Position numbers and translations under genes: made by a program
The notes under the pieces: model-generated
Database searches by the model: none
Seen by the model: the letters and a program-made list of their open reading frames with translations, nothing else
Told to the model about the DNA's origin: nothing
Part shown: piece after piece, positions 21,897 through 29,882 of the stretch
Layout of the letters: each line of letters starts with the position of its first letter
How positions within the stretch are numbered: the first letter of the stretch is position 1
DNA from: a virus
Length of the DNA stretch: 38,464 bases
Reading direction: 5' to 3' (one strand)
IMG/VR virus record: IMGVR_UViG_3300042691_018210
Location: 1-38,464 of that record

Positions 21897-22813
21897 TACA
21901 ATTTCTTGACGGTGGCGTCTTGATACGAAGCGGACAGGTTGGAATGTCGTCTGACTGTTGCTGTACGCCAAGTTGCTATCCAAACGCTTGCCTACTCAAT
22001 CCAAGGTCATTGTGCTGCCAATACTACTGTCCAGACGCAGATGATTGCCGTCACATAAACTCGTTTGAAGTCAACATCAGCGGAGTTGGTGGTGCGATTA
22101 CGTGTCCAAGTACAGGCGGCACCGATTGTTGCTATGCGTTTGATTGTGAATGTGATCTTTTCAACGCAACATTCATTCATGAGCTGGATGCAATTTGCGG
22201 AGGATCGGCGCCTCCAGATTTAAATGGCTGCATTAACCGATGGCAGCTTCGCGGAGCGGCTTGGAATGGAGTCGCTTTTAGTGATTCGTGCAATATCCCG
22301 CCAACATTTGCGTGCGGACCTTGGTTGACAGAAAGATCTGTTTATATCGAAACAGGATTTGCAAATTATCTGCAAGGCTACACCGCAGGGTTTATACTAT
22401 CCTTGTCATTGCCAAATGCGTTTACAACATTTGGTTCGTGGCAAATTTGTAACAATTACACACTTGTGCCTGGTCACTATATAGTTGTGATTATGCAGCA
22501 CACTGTTAAAAAACCGTTCAATGTCGACGGATGGTCGACCGAAAAGATGTATCTTTATCCGTTTGCAAATGGAGTGAAACGCTACGAAACCTGTGCCGAA
22601 GATAACTACTATCCGGTAGGGAATTTTATTGGCGGCGATGCTGTATTATTTGCCAGTCGAAGGTTCAAAATCAATGGACAGACTACGCCACCAACCTACA
22701 CCTGGGACTGCAATGACTGGGACTATACCTGCCAACTAGCGGACGCAACGGTAACAGTCGAGCCACCAGATTACGACCTTTGCGAAGAGTCTGAAGAGCC
22801 ACCACCACCATGA
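21893..22813 (+). CDS. cysteine-rich virion/tail protein
   Basis: The protein has 306 residues from ATG 21893 (ATGA overlap). I count 23 cysteines, many in clusters: SSDCCCTPSCYPNACLL, LCCQYYC, DCCYAFDCECD, spread over the protein. There is no signal peptide or membrane segment. The C-terminus is acidic and proline-rich (CEESEEPPPP). Such a composition suggests a disulfide- or metal-stabilised exterior tail-tip component. No family is recognised. It is translationally coupled to the glycosyltransferase gene by overlap. Confidence 0.6.
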   Translation: MIQFLDGGVLIRSGQVGMSSDCCCTPSCYPNACLLNPRSLCCQYYCPDADDCRHINSFEVNISGVGGAITCPSTGGTDCCYAFDCECDLFNATFIHELDAICGGSAPPDLNGCINRWQLRGAAWNGVAFSDSCNIPPTFACGPWLTERSVYIETGFANYLQGYTAGFILSLSLPNAFTTFGSWQICNNYTLVPGHYIVVIMQHTVKKPFNVDGWSTEKMYLYPFANGVKRYETCAEDNYYPVGNFIGGDAVLFASRRFKINGQTTPPTYTWDCNDWDYTCQLADATVTVEPPDYDLCEESEEPPPP

Positions 22814-24147
22814 ACCATCCCAAAAACTTTCTTTTTGTCTGTGAGACTTGCGGTCGCAAAAACTGGCTAAATCGTCCGCAGCAAATGGTTGCCTGTAAGT
22901 GTGGTGCAATGCAAGCGAAGGATTCGCATGTGCACCGACAGTCGTTTCGCCAAAACAAACTCGGCATCGCCTACACATCTATCCAACGAGTCGGTGGGGC
23001 TGAAACCTTCTTGCGAACCATGGCACACGCTTTAGGTCCGGCACTGAGTGGCGTTGCCGTGTTATCACCGACAATTTACAGCGGCGGATTTCGGCATGGA
23101 GTCGAGTCTATAGATGAACTTGCATCGGTTAGCGATATTTTGCTTGCTTGGGGCTTTACTGAAGGACTTGAGTTACTAGTTGCAAAATATCCAAAAACAA
23201 AAATCTATGCAATTCATCATGGGTCGCTCATGTCGAGTTGGGCAAATGAAGTATTTGCAGCACAGATACAAATCACAAAGCATGGTATCGCTGTAAATCA
23301 GCAGGTTGCAGCGATGTTCAATGTCGATTGGTTGCCCAACCCAGTGTTAAAGCCAACATTCGGAAAAACCCTGAATACCACAGGCAAGCCAAGAGTCATT
23401 TGGAATCATCGCTGGAGTGCAGAAAAGCGGCCAGAACTTGCATTAGCAATCGCTAGCGAACTAGGTGACAAGGTGCAATTTGCAATATCTGCCCCGCCAT
23501 CAACAAACCTTCCAGCGAATTGCACGAACATCGGTCAAACTACAAGCAACGTCAATTGGCTATCGGGTGCGGATGTGTTTCTCTCAACAGCAAATCAAGA
23601 GGCATTTGGTTATTCATTGGCAGAGGCGGCCTATGTCGGTGTGCCGATTGTTTCCTCTCCTTACGGGATCGGAGCACACGTTGCAACACGTGTCGTTGAC
23701 TCGGATAAGCCTGAAGCGTGGGCGGAAGCGATTCTAGCGTCGGTCGGTGCTGACACAAAGCCAGTGGCAACATGGATTGACGCAAATCACGGGAGCAAAG
23801 CAGTAGAGCAGTGGGCGATGTTTGCAGGTGCAGACCTAAGCACCATTAGCAATAGAAATCTTAAACTAGATCGAATTGGCGGCCCCGGAACCGAACTGAC
23901 CGAACTACTTAAATCCTACGGCATCGAAGAAAAGTCAGGTTGCTCTTGTCGTGCTGTAGCTCGTCAGATGGACCAATGGGGCGTCGATGGTTGCCGACAG
24001 CAAAAAAACCTAGATTGGATTGTGGAGCGTGTAAAAGAAAACGCCAAAAAGTATTCTTGGTTTTTGCGTCTACCGGCAATGATTACACTACCATTAGCAA
24101 TCTCGATGGCAATCGAGCGAGCAGCAAAGAAAAACGAGGGGACTTGA
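22810..24147 (+). CDS. GT4-like glycosyltransferase with N-terminal zinc ribbon
   Basis: In this 445-residue protein, residues 10-37 have CETCGRKNW and CKCG cysteine pairs (zinc ribbon). The GT-B part follows: RVGGAETFLRTMAHALG, AIHHGS, WNHRWSAEKRPELALAIA and DVFLSTANQEAFGYSLAEAA with the E...E pattern of family 4 enzymes, then GVPIVSSP. A C-terminal module GPGTELTELLKSYGI, SGCSCRAVARQMDQWGVDGC is distinct from the enzyme core. It could modify phage virion proteins, host surface sugars or DNA bases; the tail location favours virion or surface. Confidence 0.75.
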   Translation: MNHPKNFLFVCETCGRKNWLNRPQQMVACKCGAMQAKDSHVHRQSFRQNKLGIAYTSIQRVGGAETFLRTMAHALGPALSGVAVLSPTIYSGGFRHGVESIDELASVSDILLAWGFTEGLELLVAKYPKTKIYAIHHGSLMSSWANEVFAAQIQITKHGIAVNQQVAAMFNVDWLPNPVLKPTFGKTLNTTGKPRVIWNHRWSAEKRPELALAIASELGDKVQFAISAPPSTNLPANCTNIGQTTSNVNWLSGADVFLSTANQEAFGYSLAEAAYVGVPIVSSPYGIGAHVATRVVDSDKPEAWAEAILASVGADTKPVATWIDANHGSKAVEQWAMFAGADLSTISNRNLKLDRIGGPGTELTELLKSYGIEEKSGCSCRAVARQMDQWGVDGCRQQKNLDWIVERVKENAKKYSWFLRLPAMITLPLAISMAIERAAKKNEGT

Positions 24148-24996
24148 ATGACTACCGTTGGCGATCCAAGAAAGTATTGGCTCTATTCCGACCTCATTGA
24201 ACAGGCAAAGCGGCTTGCCTCAAACGTGGTTCGTGAGCAGAAGGTTTCAGCGATCGCAGGCGTGCCACGTTCCGGCATGCTGGCAGCAAGTGCAGCAGCA
24301 ATCTATTTAGGCGTGCCGCTACTTGAAGCGTCGATGGATGGTATCCGCAGTATCAGCCACGGCAGGCGGCTTGATAATGTACGTCACGAGGGCCGGGTGC
24401 TTGTAATGGAGGACTCTCTAAATACGGGGCGTAGATTCCGTGACCTGAAACGCAAGTTAGGTAGCGGCTACATTTACTCATCGGTGTTTTCGACTCCACG
24501 AGCGAAGCAATACGCCGATTACGTGGGAGTTGAACTTGAATTGCCCCACTGGTTTGATTGGTGGCTGTGGGGCTCGCGTCACATGCAAATGGCGAGAATC
24601 GGAACCGACTTCGACGGTATCCTTTGCGAAGACTGCCCACGAGACAAAGACACGGACGATCAGCGATATATCGACTGGATGAGTAGCGTGCCTGTGTTGC
24701 GTCATGCGTGGCCGTACGGCGTGCCGGTGATAATTACGGGGCGTTTATCTAAGTACCAGCACGAGACGCGGCAATGGCTCGATAGGAACCACCAAAAAGC
24801 GGTTACGCTTGCGATGGGTGATTGGCCTACAGCGGCAGAGCGTCGTGGGATTGCCGAATTTAAGGCCGATCAGTGCAAGAAGCTGAACCTGACGGCATTC
24901 ATCGAATCCGACGAACGGCAAGCCAAAATTATCGCAGAGCGTGCCAAGATTCCCGTACCCTGCCCTGCGGCTGGATGGGTTTTCGGGCAGCATTGA
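24148..24996 (+). CDS. phosphoribosyltransferase - HAD-like fusion protein
   Basis: This is a 282-residue protein. The N-terminal half is a type I phosphoribosyltransferase: GVPRSGMLAA (38-47) for the PPi loop and VLVMEDSLNTGRR (84-96), the PRPP-binding motif, with E-D in place of D-D. The C-terminal half is HAD-like: GTDFDGILCED (152-162, catalytic DxD), VPVIITGR and a late acidic segment FIESDERQA. Such fusions may salvage a base or process a nucleotide. It begins immediately after the glycosyltransferase stop, suggesting a joint sugar-nucleotide pathway. Confidence 0.75.
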   Translation: MTTVGDPRKYWLYSDLIEQAKRLASNVVREQKVSAIAGVPRSGMLAASAAAIYLGVPLLEASMDGIRSISHGRRLDNVRHEGRVLVMEDSLNTGRRFRDLKRKLGSGYIYSSVFSTPRAKQYADYVGVELELPHWFDWWLWGSRHMQMARIGTDFDGILCEDCPRDKDTDDQRYIDWMSSVPVLRHAWPYGVPVIITGRLSKYQHETRQWLDRNHQKAVTLAMGDWPTAAERRGIAEFKADQCKKLNLTAFIESDERQAKIIAERAKIPVPCPAAGWVFGQH

Positions 24997-25011
24997 CAAT
25001 GGTGGTATGAT
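24993..25011 (+). promoter_or_regulatory. promoter-like element before the lysis genes
   Basis: TTGACA (24993-24998) and TATGAT (25006-25011) are 7 bp apart, the same close spacing as at 11501-11519. The first hexamer overlaps the PRT-HAD stop. A leader of about 35 bases leads to the holin-like gene. Confidence 0.35.
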
Positions 25012-25048
25012 GAATTGTCGCGACTTTCACATAATGCGGGGATAAAAT

Positions 25049-25243
25049 ATGAGTCAAGAGCAGTGGTTAAAGATTGCCAAAGGGGCCGCGATTGCTGTCG
25101 GCGGTGCTTTACTTGCGTATGGTGCTAATGCGGTTGTGCCGTTTCTGGAGGCCAATGGCGGCATCTGGGGCCCAGCGGTAGCATCTTTGCTTGCTATCGC
25201 AATTCAGACAGCCCGCAAGTTCCTTGAGAAGCAAGAGGGCTAA
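25049..25243 (+). CDS. holin-like small membrane protein
   Basis: The protein has 64 residues with two predicted membrane segments (about 10-31, AKGAAIAVGGALLAYGANAV, and 38-55, GIWGPAVASLLAIAIQT) and a charged C-terminus (ARKFLEKQEG). This is the layout of a class II-type holin. It opens a group of small membrane proteins preceding the papain-like protease. Confidence 0.6.
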   Translation: MSQEQWLKIAKGAAIAVGGALLAYGANAVVPFLEANGGIWGPAVASLLAIAIQTARKFLEKQEG

Positions 25244-25246
25244 ACG

Positions 25247-25555
25247 ATGTTAGGGCTAGTTGGACGACGAAAACGGCTAACGCTACGTGGCAAGAAATTC
25301 GGCTGGCGTTTAGCAAGCGATGCGTTTGCAAGCGTCAGCAACAGCCTTGACCGTGAGCTAACTGAAGACGATTTGCCAGTCGTATTGCAACGTGTCGAAT
25401 CACTTCGCGGCACTGAGGTTATTCCGCCATGGATTTGGCAGTTGGTTTTGGCGTACATCGCTCAAATTATCATCAACTGGATCGTCGAAAAGTATTTAAC
25501 GCCGCCACAATTCCCAGCAACGGAACTTGGTGATGACGATGAGGTGGCTGAATGA
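25247..25555 (+). CDS. small membrane protein of unknown function
   Basis: The 102-residue protein has a basic N-terminus (GRRKRLTLRGKKFG), one hydrophobic segment (IPPWIWQLVLAYIAQIIINW, residues about 60-80) and an acidic C-terminus. It may be a tail or lysis accessory. It overlaps the next gene by four bases. Confidence 0.55.
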   Translation: MLGLVGRRKRLTLRGKKFGWRLASDAFASVSNSLDRELTEDDLPVVLQRVESLRGTEVIPPWIWQLVLAYIAQIIINWIVEKYLTPPQFPATELGDDDEVAE

Positions 25556-25842
25556 ACCCACAACAATTACTAGGCCTAGTCTTGATCGTTGCGGCTATTG
25601 GTTTAGTGGCGTGGTCGATGTGGCCCGCAAAAAAACAAGAGCAACAAGAGAAACAACCAGAGCCAAATAAATCCGACGACGAAATTGAAGCCGTCGAGAA
25701 TTGGGCTGAAATTCACGCATCGATTGCCGAACTGCATATTTTACTAACCGGTAACGATGTGGCTCGTGACAAACTGAACGAACTTGGAGCGTCACTGTAC
25801 GATACCAAGAACTGGGAGCAATCCGATGAACCAGTTCAATAA
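25552..25842 (+). CDS. membrane-anchored small protein, possible spanin-like
   Basis: The 96-residue protein has one N-terminal membrane segment (LLGLVLIVAAIGLVAWSMW) and then a charged Q/E/K-rich helix (KKQEQQEKQPEP) plus a second helical part (NWAEIHASIAELHILL). The topology is that of an inner-membrane spanin, but without a recognised family. Confidence 0.5.
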   Translation: MNPQQLLGLVLIVAAIGLVAWSMWPAKKQEQQEKQPEPNKSDDEIEAVENWAEIHASIAELHILLTGNDVARDKLNELGASLYDTKNWEQSDEPVQ

Positions 25843-26227
25843 GTGGATTGTAGCCGCATTACTGGTTGCCGGTGGATTGCTATTGATTCAGCCGCAGGGC
25901 TGTGAAATACCATCATTTCCAATCGTTCAAAAGCAATACCCTGATGCGTGGCTTGTGCTAATTGAAGAATCGAGCCAACGAACCAAAGAAGTTGCACTAC
26001 TGGCACAGGATTTGACATGGCGTAGATCACTTGATGAACGTGAGATAAGATTTCGCATTTACGACATCGACCAGCCTGAAGCCGAATCCTACAAAAAGAT
26101 GAACATGCCGGTGCCAAGTTACGTTTTTATTCGTCCATCTGGTGACGTTGTAGCCATCGGTGAAGTGCCGAAAACGGACACGAAGAAAAGTATTGAGAAG
26201 TTAATTGCGGAGGTGACTGGCAAATGA
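25826..26227 (+). CDS. thioredoxin-fold-like exported protein without CxxC
   Basis: The protein has 133 residues from ATG 25826, overlapping the preceding gene; an upstream in-frame ATG at 25784 lies deeper in that gene. A hydrophobic leader (WIVAALLVAGGLLLIQPQGC) is followed by DAWLVLIEESSQRTKEVALL and NMPVPSYVFIRPSGDVVAIG. The VPSYVFI with a likely cis-proline and the trailing beta strand resemble the thioredoxin fold, but the active-site CxxC is absent. It is probably exported or membrane-tethered. Function is unknown. Confidence 0.5.
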   Translation: MNQFNKWIVAALLVAGGLLLIQPQGCEIPSFPIVQKQYPDAWLVLIEESSQRTKEVALLAQDLTWRRSLDEREIRFRIYDIDQPEAESYKKMNMPVPSYVFIRPSGDVVAIGEVPKTDTKKSIEKLIAEVTGK

Positions 26228-27036
26228 GTTACGACGTAATTGACGGTAGATACTTCACTGGGTGCCAAGTACCTGACAAGAAACCACAGAGACTTGCAGC
26301 GTACGAAGATTCGCAGCCAATGTTGTCGCGGGCTGAAATCATCGAAATGGTTGGCAATGAAAACCGCACGCCAGCACGTAAAAGGTTCACCGCAGAGCAG
26401 TGGATACGCAACCAAGGCGGACGCGGAAGCTGCAACGGCTATGCCGGAGCGTGGGCTCTTGCTCGTGCTCGTGTCATGGCTGGACTGCCGTTTGAACCGT
26501 TGTCGGGTGAGTACCTTTACTCGATGATCAACGGTGGTCGTGATAGCGGATCGATGCTTGATGACGGAATGAAAGCGATTCAGGAACGCGGTGTTGCTCG
26601 TGAGTCGCTTGTAAAGCACGAATCCTATCTATGGAATCAAATGAGCGAGGAGGCTCGAAAAGACGCACCGCGATTCATGGCGTTTGAATGCTACCGAGTA
26701 GAAACAGAACTAGGTCTCGCTAGCGGTTTAGCACTAGGATTTGTCGGTGTCGTAGCGGTTCACGCATCTAACGCATGGTCAAGCCTATCCAACGGCGTAT
26801 CAAGACCGTCAAACGGTCCAGGCAATCACGCAGTTGTGTGCCAGGACGTTGGCGTTAATGGCGACACGTTGCACTTTGACATTGCTAACTCGTGGGGTCG
26901 CAACTGGGGTGATAGTGGGCACACTTGGAATACGTGGGCTAATCACTTTGTTCAAACCGTTCGCAATCACGACTTCTATTTAATTCGCGGGGTCACGGAT
27001 GACCCGCAAAACCCGGCACCGGAGCCAAAGCAATGA
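26224..27036 (+). CDS. papain-like (C1-family) cysteine protease
   Basis: This 270-residue protein has all four papain residues: Q64 and C70 in NQGGRGSCNGYAGAWALARA, H202 in GPGNHAVVCQDVG, and N222 in IANSWGRNWGDSGH. There is no signal peptide and no inhibitory propeptide. It is in the place of an endolysin, after holin-like proteins, and I see no recognisable muramidase, amidase or endopeptidase elsewhere. It could act as the lysin, for example on peptide or protein walls, or as a virion protease. It overlaps both neighbours by four bases. Confidence 0.8.
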   Translation: MSYDVIDGRYFTGCQVPDKKPQRLAAYEDSQPMLSRAEIIEMVGNENRTPARKRFTAEQWIRNQGGRGSCNGYAGAWALARARVMAGLPFEPLSGEYLYSMINGGRDSGSMLDDGMKAIQERGVARESLVKHESYLWNQMSEEARKDAPRFMAFECYRVETELGLASGLALGFVGVVAVHASNAWSSLSNGVSRPSNGPGNHAVVCQDVGVNGDTLHFDIANSWGRNWGDSGHTWNTWANHFVQTVRNHDFYLIRGVTDDPQNPAPEPKQ

Positions 27037-27284
27037 AAACACTTTCTATTTGCGTCGCGTTACTGATTGGTTGTATTGCCGTGGCTGTGGTTGGCGATGA
27101 TCCATATTGTCCGACCGGCAATTGTCCGTACACGCCGAGAGTGCAACCGCAGGTAATTAAAGTTGAATCGAGTAGCGTTGTTGAATCAACTCCATCGGTT
27201 CAAACCGTGAAGCGTCAACCGGTTCGCCGGGTATTTCAAAGCCGTCCTGTCCGAGGCTTCTTCAAAAGGATTTTCTGCCGATGA
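27033..27284 (+). CDS. small secreted or lipoprotein-like protein
   Basis: The 83-residue protein has an N-terminal signal-like segment (MKTLSICVALLIGCIAVAVV) containing LIGC, a possible lipobox, then CPTGNC and a proline/valine-rich, basic C-terminus (QPVRRVFQSRPVRGFFKRIF). Small exported proteins with this composition could serve as an outer spanin. Not assigned to a family. Confidence 0.5.
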   Translation: MKTLSICVALLIGCIAVAVVGDDPYCPTGNCPYTPRVQPQVIKVESSSVVESTPSVQTVKRQPVRRVFQSRPVRGFFKRIFCR

Positions 27285-27487
27285 TCCAAATACTCACTAT
27301 TTTGGCGAACGCTGAAAATTATACCGTGATTGGTGGTGCAACTGCGATCATCACGACGCTGAGTGGTGCGGTAGCGTACCTCTGGAAGCGTGCCGAGAAA
27401 GAGTTTGATGAGTGCAAGGCGGATCGTGCCAAGTTGTGGCAAGCGTTATATAAAATGGGTTATGTTTCAGATGAGGCAACGGAATGA
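27281..27487 (+). CDS. small membrane protein with a coiled tail
   Basis: The 68-residue protein has one hydrophobic segment (VIGGATAIITTLSGAVAYLW) followed by a charged helix (KRAEKEFDECKADRAKLWQA). It resembles short holin-accessory or XhlA-like proteins in layout. It overlaps both neighbours by four bases. Confidence 0.5.
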   Translation: MIQILTILANAENYTVIGGATAIITTLSGAVAYLWKRAEKEFDECKADRAKLWQALYKMGYVSDEATE

Positions 27488-27822
27488 GAGTACAGCACGT
27501 CAACGCGGTTATTTCAAGCGGACAAACCGCATCGTCAACGATAAGTTTATCTGACAACGCACTCGATTTTTCCTGTTTTGTCGGCTTCTATACGCCTGCT
27601 GCACTAACCGGCACTTCGTTTACGTTTCAAGCGTCGAGCGACGGTAGCACGTTTGTTAATGTCCTGAATGAAGGAACGTCATATAGTGTGACCGTGGCGG
27701 CTAGTCGGTACGTCTCCGTGGAGCCCGCCGTATTTGCCGGTGTGCGTTTCATTAAGATCGTGAGCGGTTCGTCTGAAGGTGCAGAACGTACGATTGTAGC
27801 ATGCTTGCGTGAGGTTCACTAA
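27484..27822 (+). CDS. beta-rich virion-associated protein
   Basis: This 112-residue protein contains SFTFQASSDGSTFVNVLNEG, a pattern common in phage tail or capsid accessory proteins (FxxSxDGxxFxxxxxxxg) of discoidin-like or decorating type, and RYVSVEPAVFAGVRFIKIVS. The location immediately before the receptor-binding protein suggests an exterior adaptor role. Confidence 0.5.
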   Translation: MRVQHVNAVISSGQTASSTISLSDNALDFSCFVGFYTPAALTGTSFTFQASSDGSTFVNVLNEGTSYSVTVAASRYVSVEPAVFAGVRFIKIVSGSSEGAERTIVACLREVH

Positions 27823-29874
27823 ATGGGTTTATTGTTGCTCAATAGTGCCAGACGTAGAGGCGGTGTAGTTGCGCCCGTAATCACCTCACAGCCATCATCA
27901 ATCGAAGGTTATGTTGGTTTGACCGCAACATTTTCAGTTACCGCAACCGGTGGCAGTTTATCCTATCAATGGCAAAAAAGTGACAACAGCGGCGTGGATT
28001 GGTCTGATATCAGTGGAGCAACCTCTTCCAGTTACACAACGCCAACCCTTGTCTATGCGACCGACCACAATGACCAGTTTCGTTGTGTTGTGACCAATTC
28101 TGCTGGTACAGTAAACAGCAACGCAGCAACGCTTACGGTGTGGAGCCCCGCGCTGCTTACTGGACTTCAGTTGTGGCTCGATGCTGCTGATTCATCGACA
28201 ATTCTTGAAGGTGCTGCGGATACTGCCGAGGACGGTGATCTAGTCACTGAGTGGAGTGATAAGAGCGGCAATGCACGCCATGCAACCGCAACGACAACAG
28301 CTAGGCCGACATATAGAGCAGCCAGCCAAAACGGTCGTGGCACACTTGAGTTCAATGGTTCTTCTAATTTTTTAGCTACTGGTGCGGCTGGTGCGTTTAA
28401 TTTCTTGCACAACGGCACTGATAGCTTGGTGATGGTTGTATTGAAGCCTGGAACGTCATCGAATCCAAATGTGTATGCACCGATCCTCGGAAACAACTCA
28501 GGCTCGTCGTCAAGTATTGGCTATAGCTTAATGTATGACGACCGTGCGGCTTTTTCGCTAAGTAACACATTGTCCTCGTTTGTATCAAAAGGTTCATCAG
28601 GTCAAATTGTTTCGTTAAACGAAACGCAAGATGGACTAATGCCGAGCCAATACTCGTTTGTGTCTGACCGCTTGCGTGCGTCAAATGCGACAGCGAGTAT
28701 TCGTAGTGTGTTGCGAGTCAACAACAATCTTTTTGATATCGTGAACAACTCGTCATCTTCAGCGGTATCAGCGTCTAACCACACTTCAATCATGCGAATT
28801 GGTTCCGAGGGTTCAGGCTTTTTTGTCGGCAATATTGCAGAAGTGATTATCTGCAACAATCCGAACACAAGCTCTTACACTAGCCTTGCTAGTTATCTGA
28901 CTGCGAAGTGGGGACTTGATGCCGATATACTAACCGCAAGTTCGCTGCAACGTATTTCCGCCGCAACAAGTGCTTATGACGCTTTTCCAACTCTATACGA
29001 CACAGACGCAGGGCTTGTTTGCCTCTTCCGATCTGGCACAAATCACGTTGGCAGCAAGGGTACTATCACTCGTGCATTGTCAACCGATGACGGTGCAACA
29101 TGGAGCGTGACAGCTAACGTGCTAACGGATGCGACTTTTGATTTACGTGACATGCACGGTTTGGTTTTAAGCAATGGTGATTTACTTTGCGGAACGAACC
29201 TTTACGTTTTCGGAACTCCGGCGGCTGGTAGTGGTGGTATATACCGCAGCACAACGGATGGTTCTAACTTCACTCAGGTTAGTACCATATCTCCTCGAAG
29301 CGGCTATACGATGTGGTATCCGTTCGGAGCATGGCATCAGATTGGCAGCGAAATTTATGCACCAATTTATTCCTATCAAACTGCCGCTAGTTCTTGGCGT
29401 TCTGAAATATGGAAGACAACCGACGAGGGTGTTACGTGGAGTTTTGTCTCTCAGTTGGCTGGTAACTACAACGAAACCAGCGTCATCAGTCTAGGTGGAT
29501 CAACATGGCTTGCCGTGGCTCGCGCAGGCGATGAAACCGCCAACCAGATGGCTTATTTTACCTCGACCGATAATATGGCTACATGGTCGTCGGCCACGCT
29601 AACGACGTTTGGAATCCAAGCAGTATCGCCACACCTAATTGAATGGGATGGCGACGTCTGGCTATTCATCGGTGATCGCACTGGGACGAACGGCATAAAG
29701 GCGTTTAAGTGGACAGGTAGCGGGTTTACCGGTGGCGGCATGGTATACGGAGCTAGCGGAACTGATTGCGGATATCCGTCAGCGGTAGTCGATGCCAACG
29801 GTGATTTGCAGCTTGTGTTCTACCAGCAGTATACGAATCCAGGCGTGCAGCACTACAAGATTAGTAAGGTATGA
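27823..29874 (+). CDS. receptor-binding / tail fibre protein: Ig-like, LamG-like and propeller domains
   Basis: In this 683-residue protein, residues about 18-105 form an Ig-like domain (PSSIEGYVGLTATFSVTATG, YQWQKS, CVVTNSAGTV). Residues about 108-370 resemble a LamG/concanavalin-type lectin (GLQLWLDAADSSTI, WSDKSGNARHAT, FVGNIAEVIICNN, YLTAKWGL). Residues about 375-683 contain repeated Asp-box-like motifs (STDDGATWSV, STTDGSNFTQV, TTDEGVTWSF, STDNMATWSS), as in sialidase/BNR beta-propellers. No signal peptide. It likely binds, and perhaps trims, surface glycans. Confidence 0.8.
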   Translation: MGLLLLNSARRRGGVVAPVITSQPSSIEGYVGLTATFSVTATGGSLSYQWQKSDNSGVDWSDISGATSSSYTTPTLVYATDHNDQFRCVVTNSAGTVNSNAATLTVWSPALLTGLQLWLDAADSSTILEGAADTAEDGDLVTEWSDKSGNARHATATTTARPTYRAASQNGRGTLEFNGSSNFLATGAAGAFNFLHNGTDSLVMVVLKPGTSSNPNVYAPILGNNSGSSSSIGYSLMYDDRAAFSLSNTLSSFVSKGSSGQIVSLNETQDGLMPSQYSFVSDRLRASNATASIRSVLRVNNNLFDIVNNSSSSAVSASNHTSIMRIGSEGSGFFVGNIAEVIICNNPNTSSYTSLASYLTAKWGLDADILTASSLQRISAATSAYDAFPTLYDTDAGLVCLFRSGTNHVGSKGTITRALSTDDGATWSVTANVLTDATFDLRDMHGLVLSNGDLLCGTNLYVFGTPAAGSGGIYRSTTDGSNFTQVSTISPRSGYTMWYPFGAWHQIGSEIYAPIYSYQTAASSWRSEIWKTTDEGVTWSFVSQLAGNYNETSVISLGGSTWLAVARAGDETANQMAYFTSTDNMATWSSATLTTFGIQAVSPHLIEWDGDVWLFIGDRTGTNGIKAFKWTGSGFTGGGMVYGASGTDCGYPSAVVDANGDLQLVFYQQYTNPGVQHYKISKV

Positions 29875-29882
29875 ATCCCTGA

